Positions 1 to 6,214 are shown, numbered from the stretch's first letter. The stretch: 24,537 nt of DNA from an uncultured Flavobacteriales bacterium (GCA_946482515.1 CAMLRS010000030.1:1-24537); one strand, 5' to 3'. The notes: a model not told the origin generated them from the sequence alone. Numbers and translations are program-made.

Positions 1-11
1 GCTATTGGGCC
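1..11 (-). other. possible 5' end of a tRNA running off the left edge
   Basis: Read on the minus strand these bases are GGCCCAATAGC, which fits a 7-bp acceptor strand followed by the invariant U8-A9 and the start of a D stem (GC..). The rest would lie outside the window, so neither anticodon nor identity can be given. The call rests on resemblance to the similar start at 78 and on the nearby tRNA genes on the same strand. Confidence 0.3.
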
Positions 12-27
12 TAATCTTTTACTTTTC

Positions 28-78
28 ACTCTGCACCGTCGCAGGTGCTTCCGCCGCGGCGGACTGAGCTACTGGGCC
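28..78 (-). pseudogene. tRNA-like 5' fragment interrupted by a GC-rich palindrome
   Basis: On the minus strand the sequence opens with GGCCCAGTAGCTCAGT, a textbook tRNA 5' end (7-nt acceptor strand, TA, D stem GCTC, AGT). The D loop is then occupied by the perfect palindrome TCCGCCGCGGCGGA (50-63), followed by AGCACCTG, which resembles the far side of a D arm. No T arm or matching 3' acceptor strand follows. It shares its first bases with the possible tRNA start at 11, so it may be a broken duplicate. It could also be chance resemblance plus a repeat. Confidence 0.35.
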
Positions 79-94
79 ATAAACTAAATTAAAT

Positions 95-120
95 AAAAAA
101 GGGGATGATTGCTCATCCCC
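95..120 (-). terminator. intrinsic terminator after tRNA-Pro
   Basis: Perfect 8-bp stem GGGGATGA/TCATCCCC (101-108 and 113-120) with a 4-nt loop. In the minus direction it is followed by a run of T (complement of 95-100). It lies 6 bp beyond the 3' end of the tRNA-Pro gene, where a terminator for the minus-strand tRNA transcript is expected. Confidence 0.85.
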
Positions 121-126
121 CAACTG

Positions 127-201
127 TCGGGGCGGCAGGATTCGAACCTGCGACCTCCTGGTCCCAAACCAGGCGCGATGACCGGACTACGCTACGCCCC
201 G
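127..201 (-). tRNA. tRNA-Pro (anticodon UGG)
   Basis: A cloverleaf can be drawn by hand. The acceptor stem pairs CGGGGCG (201-195) with CGCCCCG (134-128). The anticodon stem is CCTGG/CCAGG around the loop TTTGGGA, giving anticodon TGG, which reads proline CCA/CCN codons. The T arm contains GGTTCGAATCC. The discriminator is A and CCA is not encoded, so it must be added after transcription. The gene is 75 nt and is followed closely by an intrinsic terminator. Confidence 0.96.
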
Positions 202-357
202 AACAAAATGCCCTATTTCAATCTGACCACCGAACGTTTCCGGGGTCGAAAAGCGAGTGCAAAGCTAGTGACTTTTTTCACTTATGCAACCCTTTTTTTT
301 GAATTCCTGTGCAGTAATCGACTAAGTGATTCACACTCAGCACTCACACTGGATTTG

Positions 358-444
358 CGGTGAGGGCGGGATTCGAACCCGCGGTACAGTTACCCGTACG
401 TCAGTTTAGCAAACTGGTGGTTTCAGCCTCTCACCCACCTCACC
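358..444 (-). tRNA. tRNA-Ser (anticodon GCU)
   Basis: The acceptor stem pairs GGTGAGG (444-438) with CCTCACC (365-359), with discriminator G at 358. The anticodon loop has GCT flanked by pairing AGTTT/AAACT, so it reads AGC/AGU serine codons. A long variable arm (around 386-400) makes the gene 87 nt, as expected for a class II tRNA-Ser. The T arm contains GGTTCGAATCC. CCA is not encoded. It lies upstream of tRNA-Pro on the same strand with a 156-bp gap; no clear terminator is seen between them. Confidence 0.96.
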
Positions 445-600
445 TTCATATTCTGTCCAAAGAACTAGGGCGCAAAAATAACAAAAGCCGGGCTCATTCA
501 AAGAAAAAAGATGAAAAAATGCCGCGGTATTTGATTCCTGGCAGCCAATTGACCGGGAACTGGCTCTGTTTCAATTCAATCGAACGGTATCGTTTGGTAA
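445..600. other. non-coding gap between tRNA-Ser and the AraC-type gene
   Basis: No open reading frame on either strand looks real. A short AACG-ATAC-CGTT hairpin (582-597) just past the stop of the minus-strand regulator has no T tract, so it is not called a terminator. The tRNA-Ser promoter on the minus strand should lie here but no confident match to a -7/-33 pair was found. Confidence 0.5.
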
Positions 601-1584
601 TCAGCTGCGCGCTTCCTTATTGTATTTGTTTCGGTATTCCAGCGGCGACATGCCGGTGATTTTCCGGAATACTTCCCGAAACGCCTTCACATCGGTATAA
701 CCGACTTCGTACATGACTTCGCCGACTGTTTTGCGGCTGCTCTCCAATTCCTTCTTGGCCGATTCAATTTTCAGTCGTTGGGTATATTCGAGTGGCGTGT
801 TGCCTGTGGCTTTGATAAACCTTCTGTCGAAATTCCTGCGGCTCAGGGCAAACTTTGAAGACAGGTCTTCTATGGAGATTTTCTGATCGGTATTGTTTTC
901 CATATAAGCCTGGGCCTGCCTTACAACTTCATCGCCATGCTGTTTTTGCCCGGTGAATATCGCAAATGCAGACTGGCTGTTTCGATCCAGCTCAATTTGA
1001 AAGATCTTGGAACAGTAGATCGCGGTTTGCCTGTCGTAATATTTCTCCACAAGGTAAATCACGAGGTTCAAAAACGAATAAGCGCCGCCATTGGTGTAAA
1101 TCCCGTGTTCATCCGTGATCAGCTTATCCGAATGCAATTCTACCTTCGGATACATTTCCCTGAACGAATTCGTAAGCGACCAGTGTGTAGAGCAGCCCCT
1201 GCCGTCCATAATGCCGGTAGATGCCAGTATAAAGGCGCCTGAGCACATACTGGCTATTTCTGCTCCGGATTGGTACTGCTGCCTGATCCAGTCCAGCATG
1301 GGACGGCTCTCCGCTTCATTTTTACCCGGCATTGCGGATGGTATGATAATCAGATCCGTTTGGGCAATATCAGCGATGGAAACATCCGTTTTCAAAGCTA
1401 CCAGATCCCTGATATATTCGCTCCTGTCAGAGACTCCGGCAACGACCATCTGGTATTTTGGCTGATAGCCCTGTTTTGCCCAGTAATCAGCAGCTTTGGC
1501 GAATACTTCTACCGTTCCTATTATACAGGCAACGGTGCTGAGGCTGCATTGCGCCTCCGGGTATAAAAGAGTGATGTGTTTCAT
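601..1584 (-). CDS. GlxA-type AraC family transcriptional regulator (DJ-1/PfpI domain + AraC HTH)
   Basis: Cytoplasmic DNA-binding regulator of 327 aa. The N-terminal ~190 residues form a DJ-1/PfpI-like class I amidotransferase fold (ITLLYPEAQ strand; nucleophile-elbow region IASMCSGAFILASTG with the typical Cys). The C-terminal ~100 residues are an AraC double HTH (KISIEDLSSKFALSRRNFDRRF, then TVGEVMYEVGYTDVKAFREVF..TGMSPLEYR). This order is typical of the GlxA/FtrA family, which senses a small molecule and activates neighbouring genes. The ATG at 1584 was chosen because the DJ-1 domain starts there; the in-frame extension to 1641 would add 19 residues without homology and crosses the proposed promoter. 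It is divergent from two SRPBCC genes, and the shared spacer carries inverted elements that could be its operators. The ligand is unknown. Confidence 0.93.
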   Translation of the reverse strand: MKHITLLYPEAQCSLSTVACIIGTVEVFAKAADYWAKQGYQPKYQMVVAGVSDRSEYIRDLVALKTDVSIADIAQTDLIIIPSAMPGKNEAESRPMLDWIRQQYQSGAEIASMCSGAFILASTGIMDGRGCSTHWSLTNSFREMYPKVELHSDKLITDEHGIYTNGGAYSFLNLVIYLVEKYYDRQTAIYCSKIFQIELDRNSQSAFAIFTGQKQHGDEVVRQAQAYMENNTDQKISIEDLSSKFALSRRNFDRRFIKATGNTPLEYTQRLKIESAKKELESSRKTVGEVMYEVGYTDVKAFREVFRKITGMSPLEYRNKYNKEARS

Positions 1585-1601
1585 CCGTACGGTTCTGTTG
1601 G

Positions 1602-1633
1602 TAAAGATACGGCATCCGCGCTGTCCAAAACAA
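1602..1633 (-). promoter_or_regulatory. candidate promoter of the AraC-type gene
   Basis: Minus strand: TTG (1633-1631), a 21-bp spacer, then TATCTTTA (1609-1602). This resembles the Bacteroidota TTG-N19-21-TAnnTTTG promoter with one mismatch (A for the last G). It lies 18 bp upstream of the chosen ATG at 1584, which supports that start over the upstream one. Confidence 0.5.
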
Positions 1634-1641
1634 CCCGTCAC

Positions 1642-1724
1642 AATGTCTGTATTACCACCTTTCCTTGTGCGATACAGACACGACCTTTGTAAAACAGACT
1701 GATAGTCACATTAAATACAGACAT
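1642..1724. promoter_or_regulatory. candidate operator array: three copies of TGTCTGTAT/ATACAGACA
   Basis: AATGTCTGTATT at 1642-1653 is the reverse complement of AATACAGACAT at 1714-1724, and a third copy, ATACAGACA (1672-1680), lies between them in the same orientation as the right one. The elements sit in the spacer between the divergent regulator and SRPBCC genes, the right one ending 1 bp before the SRPBCC ATG. Repeated sites around a divergent regulator are typical operators; AraC-type proteins often use several half-sites. Binding is inferred, not shown. Confidence 0.6.
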
Positions 1725-1725
1725 C

Positions 1726-2175
1726 ATGCAGAACAAGAATTTCACCACCGCATTACTGGTGGATCAAACACCGGCGGAAGCATTCCATGCTATTTTAAAT
1801 GTCCGTGGCTGGTGGTACGGCTTATTTGACGAATCTTTTGAAGGAAGCTCGAGTCAACCCGGCGAAGAGTTCAGCTTTCGAGCTGGCGGAGGCGCGCATT
1901 ACAGCAAACAAAAAATGACGGAGATCGTTCCGGATAAAAAAGTAGCATGGCTTGTTACGGAAAGTACGCTGACTTTTGTCGATCACACCGACGAATGGGT
2001 GGGCACCGAGCTGCATTTCGATCTTTCCAGGGAACAGGACAAAACCAAAATCGTGTTTACCCACGTAGGACTGGTGCCCGAAATGGAATGCTATCAATCC
2101 TGCGCGCCAGCATGGACACAATACATACAGGAACGGCTCAAACTTGCCCTGACAAAACAGCATGAGCAACAATGA
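1726..2175 (+). CDS. SRPBCC domain protein (AHSA1-like)
   Basis: A 149-aa cytoplasmic protein of the SRPBCC (START/Bet v1-like) superfamily, closest in style to AHSA1-type proteins. Family members form a helix-grip fold with a hydrophobic cavity for lipids or small ligands; no ligand can be named here. Visible family features are the opening FTTALLVDQTPAEAFHAI, the RGWW motif (about residues 27-30), IVPDKKVAWLV and the later FTHVGLVPE. It has no signal peptide. It is the first of two tandem paralogues and is divergent from the GlxA-type regulator, whose candidate operators lie immediately upstream; the rightmost copy would place a bound regulator over the translation start. It is therefore likely controlled by that regulator. 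Confidence 0.85.
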   Translation: MQNKNFTTALLVDQTPAEAFHAILNVRGWWYGLFDESFEGSSSQPGEEFSFRAGGGAHYSKQKMTEIVPDKKVAWLVTESTLTFVDHTDEWVGTELHFDLSREQDKTKIVFTHVGLVPEMECYQSCAPAWTQYIQERLKLALTKQHEQQ

Positions 2176-2206
2176 TTCATTTATAAACCCCTTAACTATT
2201 CTCAAG

Positions 2207-2701
2207 ATGACAACATCCGATTTCACAACGACCATTTTGCTGAACCAGACGCCAAAAGAAGTTTTCGAGGCCGTTAACGACGTGCGCGGCTGGTGGGCAG
2301 AAAGCGTTGAAGGCAATACCAACCAGCTCCATGAAGAATTTCTTTACTATTATAAAGATGTTCACATCAGCAAAATGCGCATCATTGAGCTTGTACCCGA
2401 CAAGAAAGTAGTTTGGCTTGTGCTGGAAAATGAGTTTAATTTCACCAGGGATAAGACCGAATGGAAAGGCACTAAAATCATTTTCGACATTTCCGAAAAA
2501 GGACACCAGACGCAGCTTCGTTTTACCCACGAAGGCCTTGTTCCGGAATACGAATGCTATAATGTTTGCCACGACGCCTGGACAAGCTATATCCAGGGAA
2601 GCCTGAAAAACCTGATTGAAACGGGAAAAGGTAAGCCCAACACCCGGGAAGGCGGGCTCAATGCTGAGCTGATCGAAAAGTGGAAGCTTCCCATAAAATG
2701 A
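2207..2701 (+). CDS. SRPBCC domain protein, tandem paralogue
   Basis: A 164-aa protein that aligns along its length with the preceding gene product (FTTTILLNQTPKEVF, RGWW, LVPDKKVVWLV, FTHEGLVPEYECY). The ATG at 2207 aligns exactly with the start of the upstream paralogue; an in-frame ATG at 2162 would add 15 residues outside the domain and overlap the previous gene by 14 bp, so 2207 is preferred. The gap is then 31 bp, consistent with one transcript. The C-terminus carries about 20 extra residues (GKPNTREGG...KWKLPIK) absent from the partner. The two copies have diverged strongly, suggesting an old duplication with different ligands or a heteromeric role. Confidence 0.85.
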   Translation: MTTSDFTTTILLNQTPKEVFEAVNDVRGWWAESVEGNTNQLHEEFLYYYKDVHISKMRIIELVPDKKVVWLVLENEFNFTRDKTEWKGTKIIFDISEKGHQTQLRFTHEGLVPEYECYNVCHDAWTSYIQGSLKNLIETGKGKPNTREGGLNAELIEKWKLPIK

Positions 2702-2729
2702 GGAAATCAATACGAGTAATCACAAAAAA

Positions 2730-2760
2730 AGAGCAGTACGTCAGTATTGCTCTCTTTCTT
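2730..2760 (+). terminator. intrinsic terminator after the SRPBCC pair
   Basis: A 10-bp stem AGAGCAGTAC/GTATTGCTCT (2730-2739, 2744-2753, one G-T pair) with a 4-nt loop, followed by CTTTCTT. It lies 28 bp after the stop at 2701. An A7 run just before the stem would supply the U tract in the other direction, so it may also end the minus-strand transcript from 2852-3019. Confidence 0.75.
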
Positions 2761-2851
2761 TCGGGTAGATTATATTGTAAATTTCCTTCTACCGTTTGTT
2801 ACTTTCTGTTGCAGAGGAAACAACCTCCGACTGTGGAATCTGCTCACCTGG

Positions 2852-3019
2852 CTACGACATCAATTCACGCTCGAAATACACAAGCTCTTTTTCGTCGGAA
2901 TTGGCTGCTATTCTACAATAGTAAATGGTGGGGATGTAACGTCGAACGACCAGTTTAACAGTCGGACGTGCAATGGCGTAAACGGTTTCGCCTTCTTTGT
3001 ATTTGCCTTCTTTTTCCAT
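2852..3019 (-). CDS. small conserved Bacteroidota protein (55 aa, KLVVRRY type)
   Basis: An uninterrupted 55-codon frame from ATG (3019) to TAG (2852-2854). The translation begins MEKEGKYKEGETVYAIARP and contains VKLVVRRYIPTIYYC (about residues 21-35) and KELVYFERELM (about 44-54). I recognise this pattern (K-Y-x2-G-x2-V-x-A ... KLVVRRY-x3-IYYC ... KELVYFEREL) as a small conserved family of unknown function in Bacteroidota, so it is very likely a true gene despite its length. It has no signal peptide and a single Cys. It lies downstream of the outer-membrane protein gene on the same strand, 119 bp away. Function unknown. Confidence 0.85.
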   Translation of the reverse strand: MEKEGKYKEGETVYAIARPTVKLVVRRYIPTIYYCRIAANSDEKELVYFERELMS

Positions 3020-3138
3020 GATATTTAATTTAAACCGGTATCAGAACCAGTAGTGTAATAACTCTGTGATGAGCACCAGGCACTGTCTGAGCCTGTTTCG
3101 CAGCATCCCTTTTCGGGGCGACTTCCACCATGTCCGGA

Positions 3139-3780
3139 TCACAAGCGAACAGCAACTGTCAGCTGGCCCCATACATTTTTATAACGCGGCGTTTCGGAAG
3201 TTCCGTCGCCACGGTTGTTGAACAGGTCCCAGCCTACACGTGTCCCAAAGACGACGTGGCGGATATTGATGTCAAAACCACCTGCAAAGCAAACGGTGTT
3301 TTTGCGGACGTTGTCGTTGTCAAATTCTTCCTGTTCTTCCGACGTAAAATTGCCGTTGCTGAACCGATCGGTCTGCGAAAACAGGTAGGAGAATTGCGGG
3401 CCGGCAAGAATGGTCACCGATTCAATTGGTTTCAGGGCAATGTAGAGCGGTATATCGAGGTAATTCGTTGTACGTGAGATTTCGTAAGAACGTCCCATAA
3501 ATGTACCCGTGCCGCGGAATCCTTTTTGGGAAAACAGCACTTCCGGTTGTATCCCGAGCAGGCTTCCTAACGGAATGACCAGGAAAATACCTGTTACGAC
3601 GCCGAATTTACCATCAGCTTCGAATTCTTCGCCTTCGGTATCGTAAACCGAAGAGAAATTGGTACCGAATTTCAGACCGCCTGAGAAGCGATCCCGGTAT
3701 TGTTTATCGTTTTGTGCGTAAAGTTGTGTGAAACTGCCGGCTACAAGCGCCAACACGATCAGGGATAATTTATTTTTCAT
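3139..3780 (-). CDS. outer-membrane beta-barrel protein (PorT/OmpX-like)
   Basis: A 213-aa protein with a Sec signal peptide (MKNKLSLIVLALVAGSFTQLYA, cleavage likely before Q23), followed by alternating hydrophobic strands typical of small 8-stranded Bacteroidota barrels: GGLKFGTNFSSVY, GVVTGIFLVIPLG, LGIQPEVLFSQKGF, TTNYLDIPLYIALKP, SVTILAGPQFSYLF, FAGGFDINIRHVVFGTRVGWDL, NVWGQLTVAVRL. The GLQPEvlfsqkG..yLdiPl order is characteristic of the OMP_b-brl_2 (PorT) family. It ends in a hydrophobic strand, as barrel proteins do. An acidic segment (TSEEQEEFDNDN, about residues 146-157) is probably an extracellular loop. Partner and cargo are unknown. Confidence 0.88.
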   Translation of the reverse strand: MKNKLSLIVLALVAGSFTQLYAQNDKQYRDRFSGGLKFGTNFSSVYDTEGEEFEADGKFGVVTGIFLVIPLGSLLGIQPEVLFSQKGFRGTGTFMGRSYEISRTTNYLDIPLYIALKPIESVTILAGPQFSYLFSQTDRFSNGNFTSEEQEEFDNDNVRKNTVCFAGGFDINIRHVVFGTRVGWDLFNNRGDGTSETPRYKNVWGQLTVAVRL

Positions 3781-4110
3781 GATGTGTTTTGAATAGCGGG
3801 CTTGCTCAGGGAATATTCGATTCTCCTGTTATGTTCCTTCCCGGATGTTCCGGAAACAGATGCCCGTGCATTAAGAGTAGTGTCAGGGTTGCTATTTGTC
3901 CTGTTGAGGAATTCGAATCCGGTCTGCTACGTGAGCTAGTACACGATTGTCAAATCTGCGCGGCATGTTTGGATGCGGAAATCCTTCAGGTTAATGCGGT
4001 ATTCTTTATTCAACAGATAGAATAAGGACAGGCTGTTGCTTTCCTGCCCTCTTCGCATTGCGGGTGTATTTACGGCTGTATTACTGCTGTATGGCCCACC
4101 CGGCAAGTTA
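3781..4110. other. 330-bp intergenic region without a recognisable gene
   Basis: It should hold the promoter of the outer-membrane gene, but no convincing TAnnTTTG element is seen. Short frames on the plus strand have no family resemblance and lack start-site context. A weak AGG.CAGG...CCTG pairing near 4028-4050 is not strong enough to call. Confidence 0.5.
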
Positions 4111-4374
4111 TTATGCTTTCGGCGCGTTGCCTTTGCTGATGATATTCACCACCTCATCGCGCTGCTTGTTCAGTTTCGTTTCAACGCGCGTCAACAGCGC
4201 ATCTTCCTGTCCTTGTTCGTATTTCAGGTCGGAATCGGTCAGCTGCGGAAATTTCTCCTTGAGCAGCTCTGATTGAGCCTTCCAGTCACCAGTAATCTTA
4301 AAGTTGCTGGTGCGGGTGGCCTGATCTTTATTCTTGTTCTCAGTGCCCGTATTATTGGGGTTTTGCTTGTCCAT
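4111..4374 (-). CDS. CsbD-like stress protein
   Basis: An 87-aa small hydrophilic protein. Residues ~27-80 (KITGDWKAQSELLKEKF, PQLTDSDLKYEQGQEDALLTRVETKLNK, RDEVVNIISKG) match the general-stress CsbD-like pattern in the Bacteroidota form: a GDW opening, KxKFpqLTDsDL, and a final helix. The first ~25 residues are a low-complexity Asn/Lys/Thr tail. CsbD-type proteins are induced by stress in many bacteria; their biochemical role is unsettled. No signal peptide. The ATG at 4374 is the only start that includes the whole domain. It is a single gene convergent with neither flank; a CGACCTTTG element about 35 bp upstream (4414-4422, minus) may be part of its promoter. Confidence 0.82.
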   Translation of the reverse strand: MDKQNPNNTGTENKNKDQATRTSNFKITGDWKAQSELLKEKFPQLTDSDLKYEQGQEDALLTRVETKLNKQRDEVVNIISKGNAPKA

Positions 4375-4514
4375 CGTTATTCGAATTAAAACTGTGTCAT
4401 TAGCGACAGCACAAAGGTCGCCCCTTTATCCCCCGTCTATGTTACACAAGGCCGGCTTATCCTTACACATATCACTGATTCTGTCGCTGAGCCTTTATTT
4501 TACAGACGAATACC

Positions 4515-4522
4515 TATCTTTC
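4515..4522 (+). promoter_or_regulatory. candidate -7 element for the EF-Tu-II-like gene
   Basis: TATCTTTC matches TAnnTTTG except for the last base and lies 19 bp before the ATG at 4542. No clear TTG -33 element is present at the right distance; a TTTATTTT tract precedes it. Confidence 0.4.
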
Positions 4523-4541
4523 TGTCAAGAACCAACGCAAT

Positions 4542-4880
4542 ATGAAAACACTTTTCGTCCTGTGCCTGCTGGGCTCGCTCTTCGGCAAACCGGCTGCTGA
4601 ATCGGAAACCGGGCCGTTCACTTTCGTAGTCAGCGATATTTTTAAACTATCTACAGGACAACTTGTCGTAAGCGGCCAGATCACATCCGGTGAGATCCGG
4701 ATCAACGAGCAGCTGAGGATTCCCATCGACAGCACGGAAGTAACGGTAGCGATCGAAAAGATGGAAATATTCGGCAGGACCGACAACCTGGATGTTGGAT
4801 TCAAAGACGATTACGTTGCCTTTACCATCTCTGGTGTGCAACGGGGCAAGCTGTGGCCCGGTATGGTGCTCACGAAGTAA
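4542..4880 (+). CDS. exported protein consisting of an EF-Tu domain-II-like beta barrel
   Basis: A 112-aa protein. Residues 1-~20 (MKTLFVLCLLGSLFGKPAAES) look like a signal peptide. The rest follows the pattern of domain II of translational GTPases: FTFVVSDIFKLSTGQLVVSGQITSG (EF-Tu: F-x-V-x-DVF-x(2-3)-GxG-x-VVTG-x-I-x-G), then INEQLRI, VTVAIEKMEIFGR, DDYVAFTISGVQRGKLWPGMVL (EF-Tu: GDnvgv-x-LrGv-x-r-x(3)-G-x-VL). No GTPase domain is present. Related domain-II-only small proteins exist in Bacteroidota genomes, but their role is not known to me; an exported form cannot act in translation, so the barrel presumably serves as a binding module. If the hydrophobic N-terminus is not a signal peptide, the protein would be cytoplasmic. 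Convergent with the next gene, 5 bp between stops. Confidence 0.75.
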   Translation: MKTLFVLCLLGSLFGKPAAESETGPFTFVVSDIFKLSTGQLVVSGQITSGEIRINEQLRIPIDSTEVTVAIEKMEIFGRTDNLDVGFKDDYVAFTISGVQRGKLWPGMVLTK

Positions 4881-4885
4881 TTAAT

Positions 4886-5362
4886 TCACCAATTGTAGTT
4901 CCACGACCGCAGAACGCTGTCGCGGCCTTTTTGGTCGAGCCGGACTTCGGTGCCTGGTATGGGAATGCCATTCTTTTGCTTTTCGACGAATCCTTTCGAT
5001 TCATTATGCCTGTAATAGCGAATCGTGCTGAGGCGCCATGCTTCATCGTTGTCGATCTGCTTGCGGATATTGTCTTCTTCCTGGTAAATTCCCAGCGAAT
5101 CGAAATAAAACGACTTAGCTTGCATATAGGCTTTTTTCGACTTTCGGAATCCCTGCTCTTTCGCTGCAGACAGTTGAAACCAGCCTATGCCTTCCTTTCC
5201 CGTTTTGCCGGTCGAATAGGCTTTCCGGTCCACATAAGACTTCAACGGAAGACCACCATTTGCTTTACGAAAAGCATTTTGGCTCATTCCTTTGTCATCC
5301 TGCATCTTGCAGGCGCAAAAAACGGGTAGTACGAACAGGAGTATGGAAAGCGATGGTTTCAT
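4886..5362 (-). CDS. putative lipoprotein of unknown function
   Basis: A 158-aa protein starting MKPSLSILLFVLPVFCAC. The hydrophobic leader ends in FCAC, a plausible though imperfect lipobox with Cys18 as the lipid-modified residue. The mature part is rich in charged residues, with KSYVDRKAYSTGKTGKEGIGWFQLSAAKEQGFRKSKKAYMQAKSF split over two short helices, and ends WNYNW. I do not recognise a family. The frame is open to 5449, but the start at 5362 gives the leader at the N-terminus, and a perfect -7 element lies 18 bp upstream of it, inside the longer frame. It overlaps nothing and is convergent with the EF-Tu-II-like gene without a terminator between them. Confidence 0.7.
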   Translation of the reverse strand: MKPSLSILLFVLPVFCACKMQDDKGMSQNAFRKANGGLPLKSYVDRKAYSTGKTGKEGIGWFQLSAAKEQGFRKSKKAYMQAKSFYFDSLGIYQEEDNIRKQIDNDEAWRLSTIRYYRHNESKGFVEKQKNGIPIPGTEVRLDQKGRDSVLRSWNYNW

Positions 5363-5379
5363 GGTGGGTAATGATGGCT

Positions 5380-5387
5380 CAAATATA
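5380..5387 (-). promoter_or_regulatory. -7 promoter element for the putative lipoprotein
   Basis: Minus strand TATATTTG is a perfect match to TAnnTTTG and lies 17 bp upstream of the ATG at 5362. No matching TTG was found 19-21 bp further upstream. It argues against translation from 5449. Confidence 0.55.
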
Positions 5388-5523
5388 GTCTGATCATGAA
5401 GATGTTGGATGGCTGATGTTTGATTTTGGATGAAGCGTTCATCAACCATCTAAAATTCAACATCAAAAATCATTGAGTGAACGATTTCAGCAGAAGGATG
5501 TATTTCTCAACGTCCATCGATAA

Positions 5524-6153
5524 ATGAAACGTATGAAATCTGTGCTGCTGATCCTGTTGTGTTGTTCTGCTTTTTGGAGCCAATCGCAAACGATTACCCG
5601 GCAATCGGGCGAAAGCAGCGACAGTTTTGTGAAACGCTCACTGGCGAAAGATGCTTTCAACGCCGGCCCTGTTTTCGAATACACCAACGATACCAGCTCC
5701 ATCATTTTGTATGTTCAGGTACAGCACCAGGATACATCGAAAACCGTGACAATTGGTTCTGAGACTTATAAAACACTGCCCGAAGCTACATACACACTGC
5801 TGTGCGTGCTCTACTCCACCGATGAAGTCCATTATGCCAATTACGTGGTCGACACGCTGGACGTAAATTCAGGATGTTGCCCCTGCTGGCAGCCGGTAAC
5901 CGTGACCAACTTTTTTTCCCTCAACTGGGACAATGATCCTGAACAGGAGATCGGGATGGTTGTGATGCAATGGGTGCAGCCGGATTGCAATTCAGCTACG
6001 ATTTCATCTGTTTCGATTTATGACAACATTACTTCCTTCCTGACAAACAAACAGCTTCCAAGACTGCGGGAACGCTTATCAGAAAACAGTTTTACAAAAG
6101 AGCTCGAGGAAGATCAACCGGTGATTCCCGGTTATATCATGTATGATTTTTAG
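5524..6153 (+). CDS. secreted protein of unknown function
   Basis: A 209-aa protein with a signal peptide (MKRMKSVLLILLCCSAFWSQSQ; cleavage around residues 20-22). The mature protein is acidic and Ser/Thr-rich with several predicted beta strands (SSIILYVQVQHQ, EATYTLLCVLYSTDEVHYANYVVDTL). A cysteine cluster CCPCW lies in the middle (about residues 118-122), and a further Cys about residue 154. The run NDPEQEIGMVVMQWVQ resembles segments of Bacteroidota repeat-of-unknown-function proteins, but no family can be named. No type IX sorting domain is seen, so the periplasm is likely. Met4 is an alternative start. No clear promoter is seen. The gene is followed by a strong repeat-type hairpin. Confidence 0.7.
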   Translation: MKRMKSVLLILLCCSAFWSQSQTITRQSGESSDSFVKRSLAKDAFNAGPVFEYTNDTSSIILYVQVQHQDTSKTVTIGSETYKTLPEATYTLLCVLYSTDEVHYANYVVDTLDVNSGCCPCWQPVTVTNFFSLNWDNDPEQEIGMVVMQWVQPDCNSATISSVSIYDNITSFLTNKQLPRLRERLSENSFTKELEEDQPVIPGYIMYDF

Positions 6154-6166
6154 GACATAAATCGAA

Positions 6167-6200
6167 TCCTCCCCCTTTGGAGGGGGACACAGGGGGAGGA
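6167..6200. repeat. composite CCTCCCCC inverted repeat
   Basis: TCCTCCCCCT (6167-6176) is the exact reverse complement of AGGGGGAGGA (6191-6200), and a middle AGGGGGA (6181-6187) can compete for the same C tract, so two alternative hairpins are possible. The element lies between convergent genes 14 bp past the stop at 6153. I have the impression that similar CCTCCCCC...GGGGGAGG elements recur in Bacteroidota intergenic regions; here it may act as a bidirectional transcription end, though there is no T tract on either side. Confidence 0.75.
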
Positions 6201-6214
6201 TCATACCTCTTCAA

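Noticed and set aside
271..286. AGTGA/TCACT hairpin with T run between the two tRNA genes
   Set aside because: On the minus strand, the direction of tRNA-Ser transcription, the hairpin is followed by A/G-rich sequence, so it is not a terminator for that gene.
105..659. Short plus-strand frames across the tRNA genes
   Set aside because: They are translations of tRNA sequence (GGATTCGAACC reads as GFEPA) and not proteins.
1585..1641. N-terminal extension of the AraC-type regulator
   Set aside because: Adds 19 residues without homology and overlaps the likely promoter; start moved to 1584.
3789..4272. Short plus-strand frames between the outer-membrane and CsbD genes
   Set aside because: No family resemblance; one is the shadow of the CsbD gene and the other lies in low-structure spacer.
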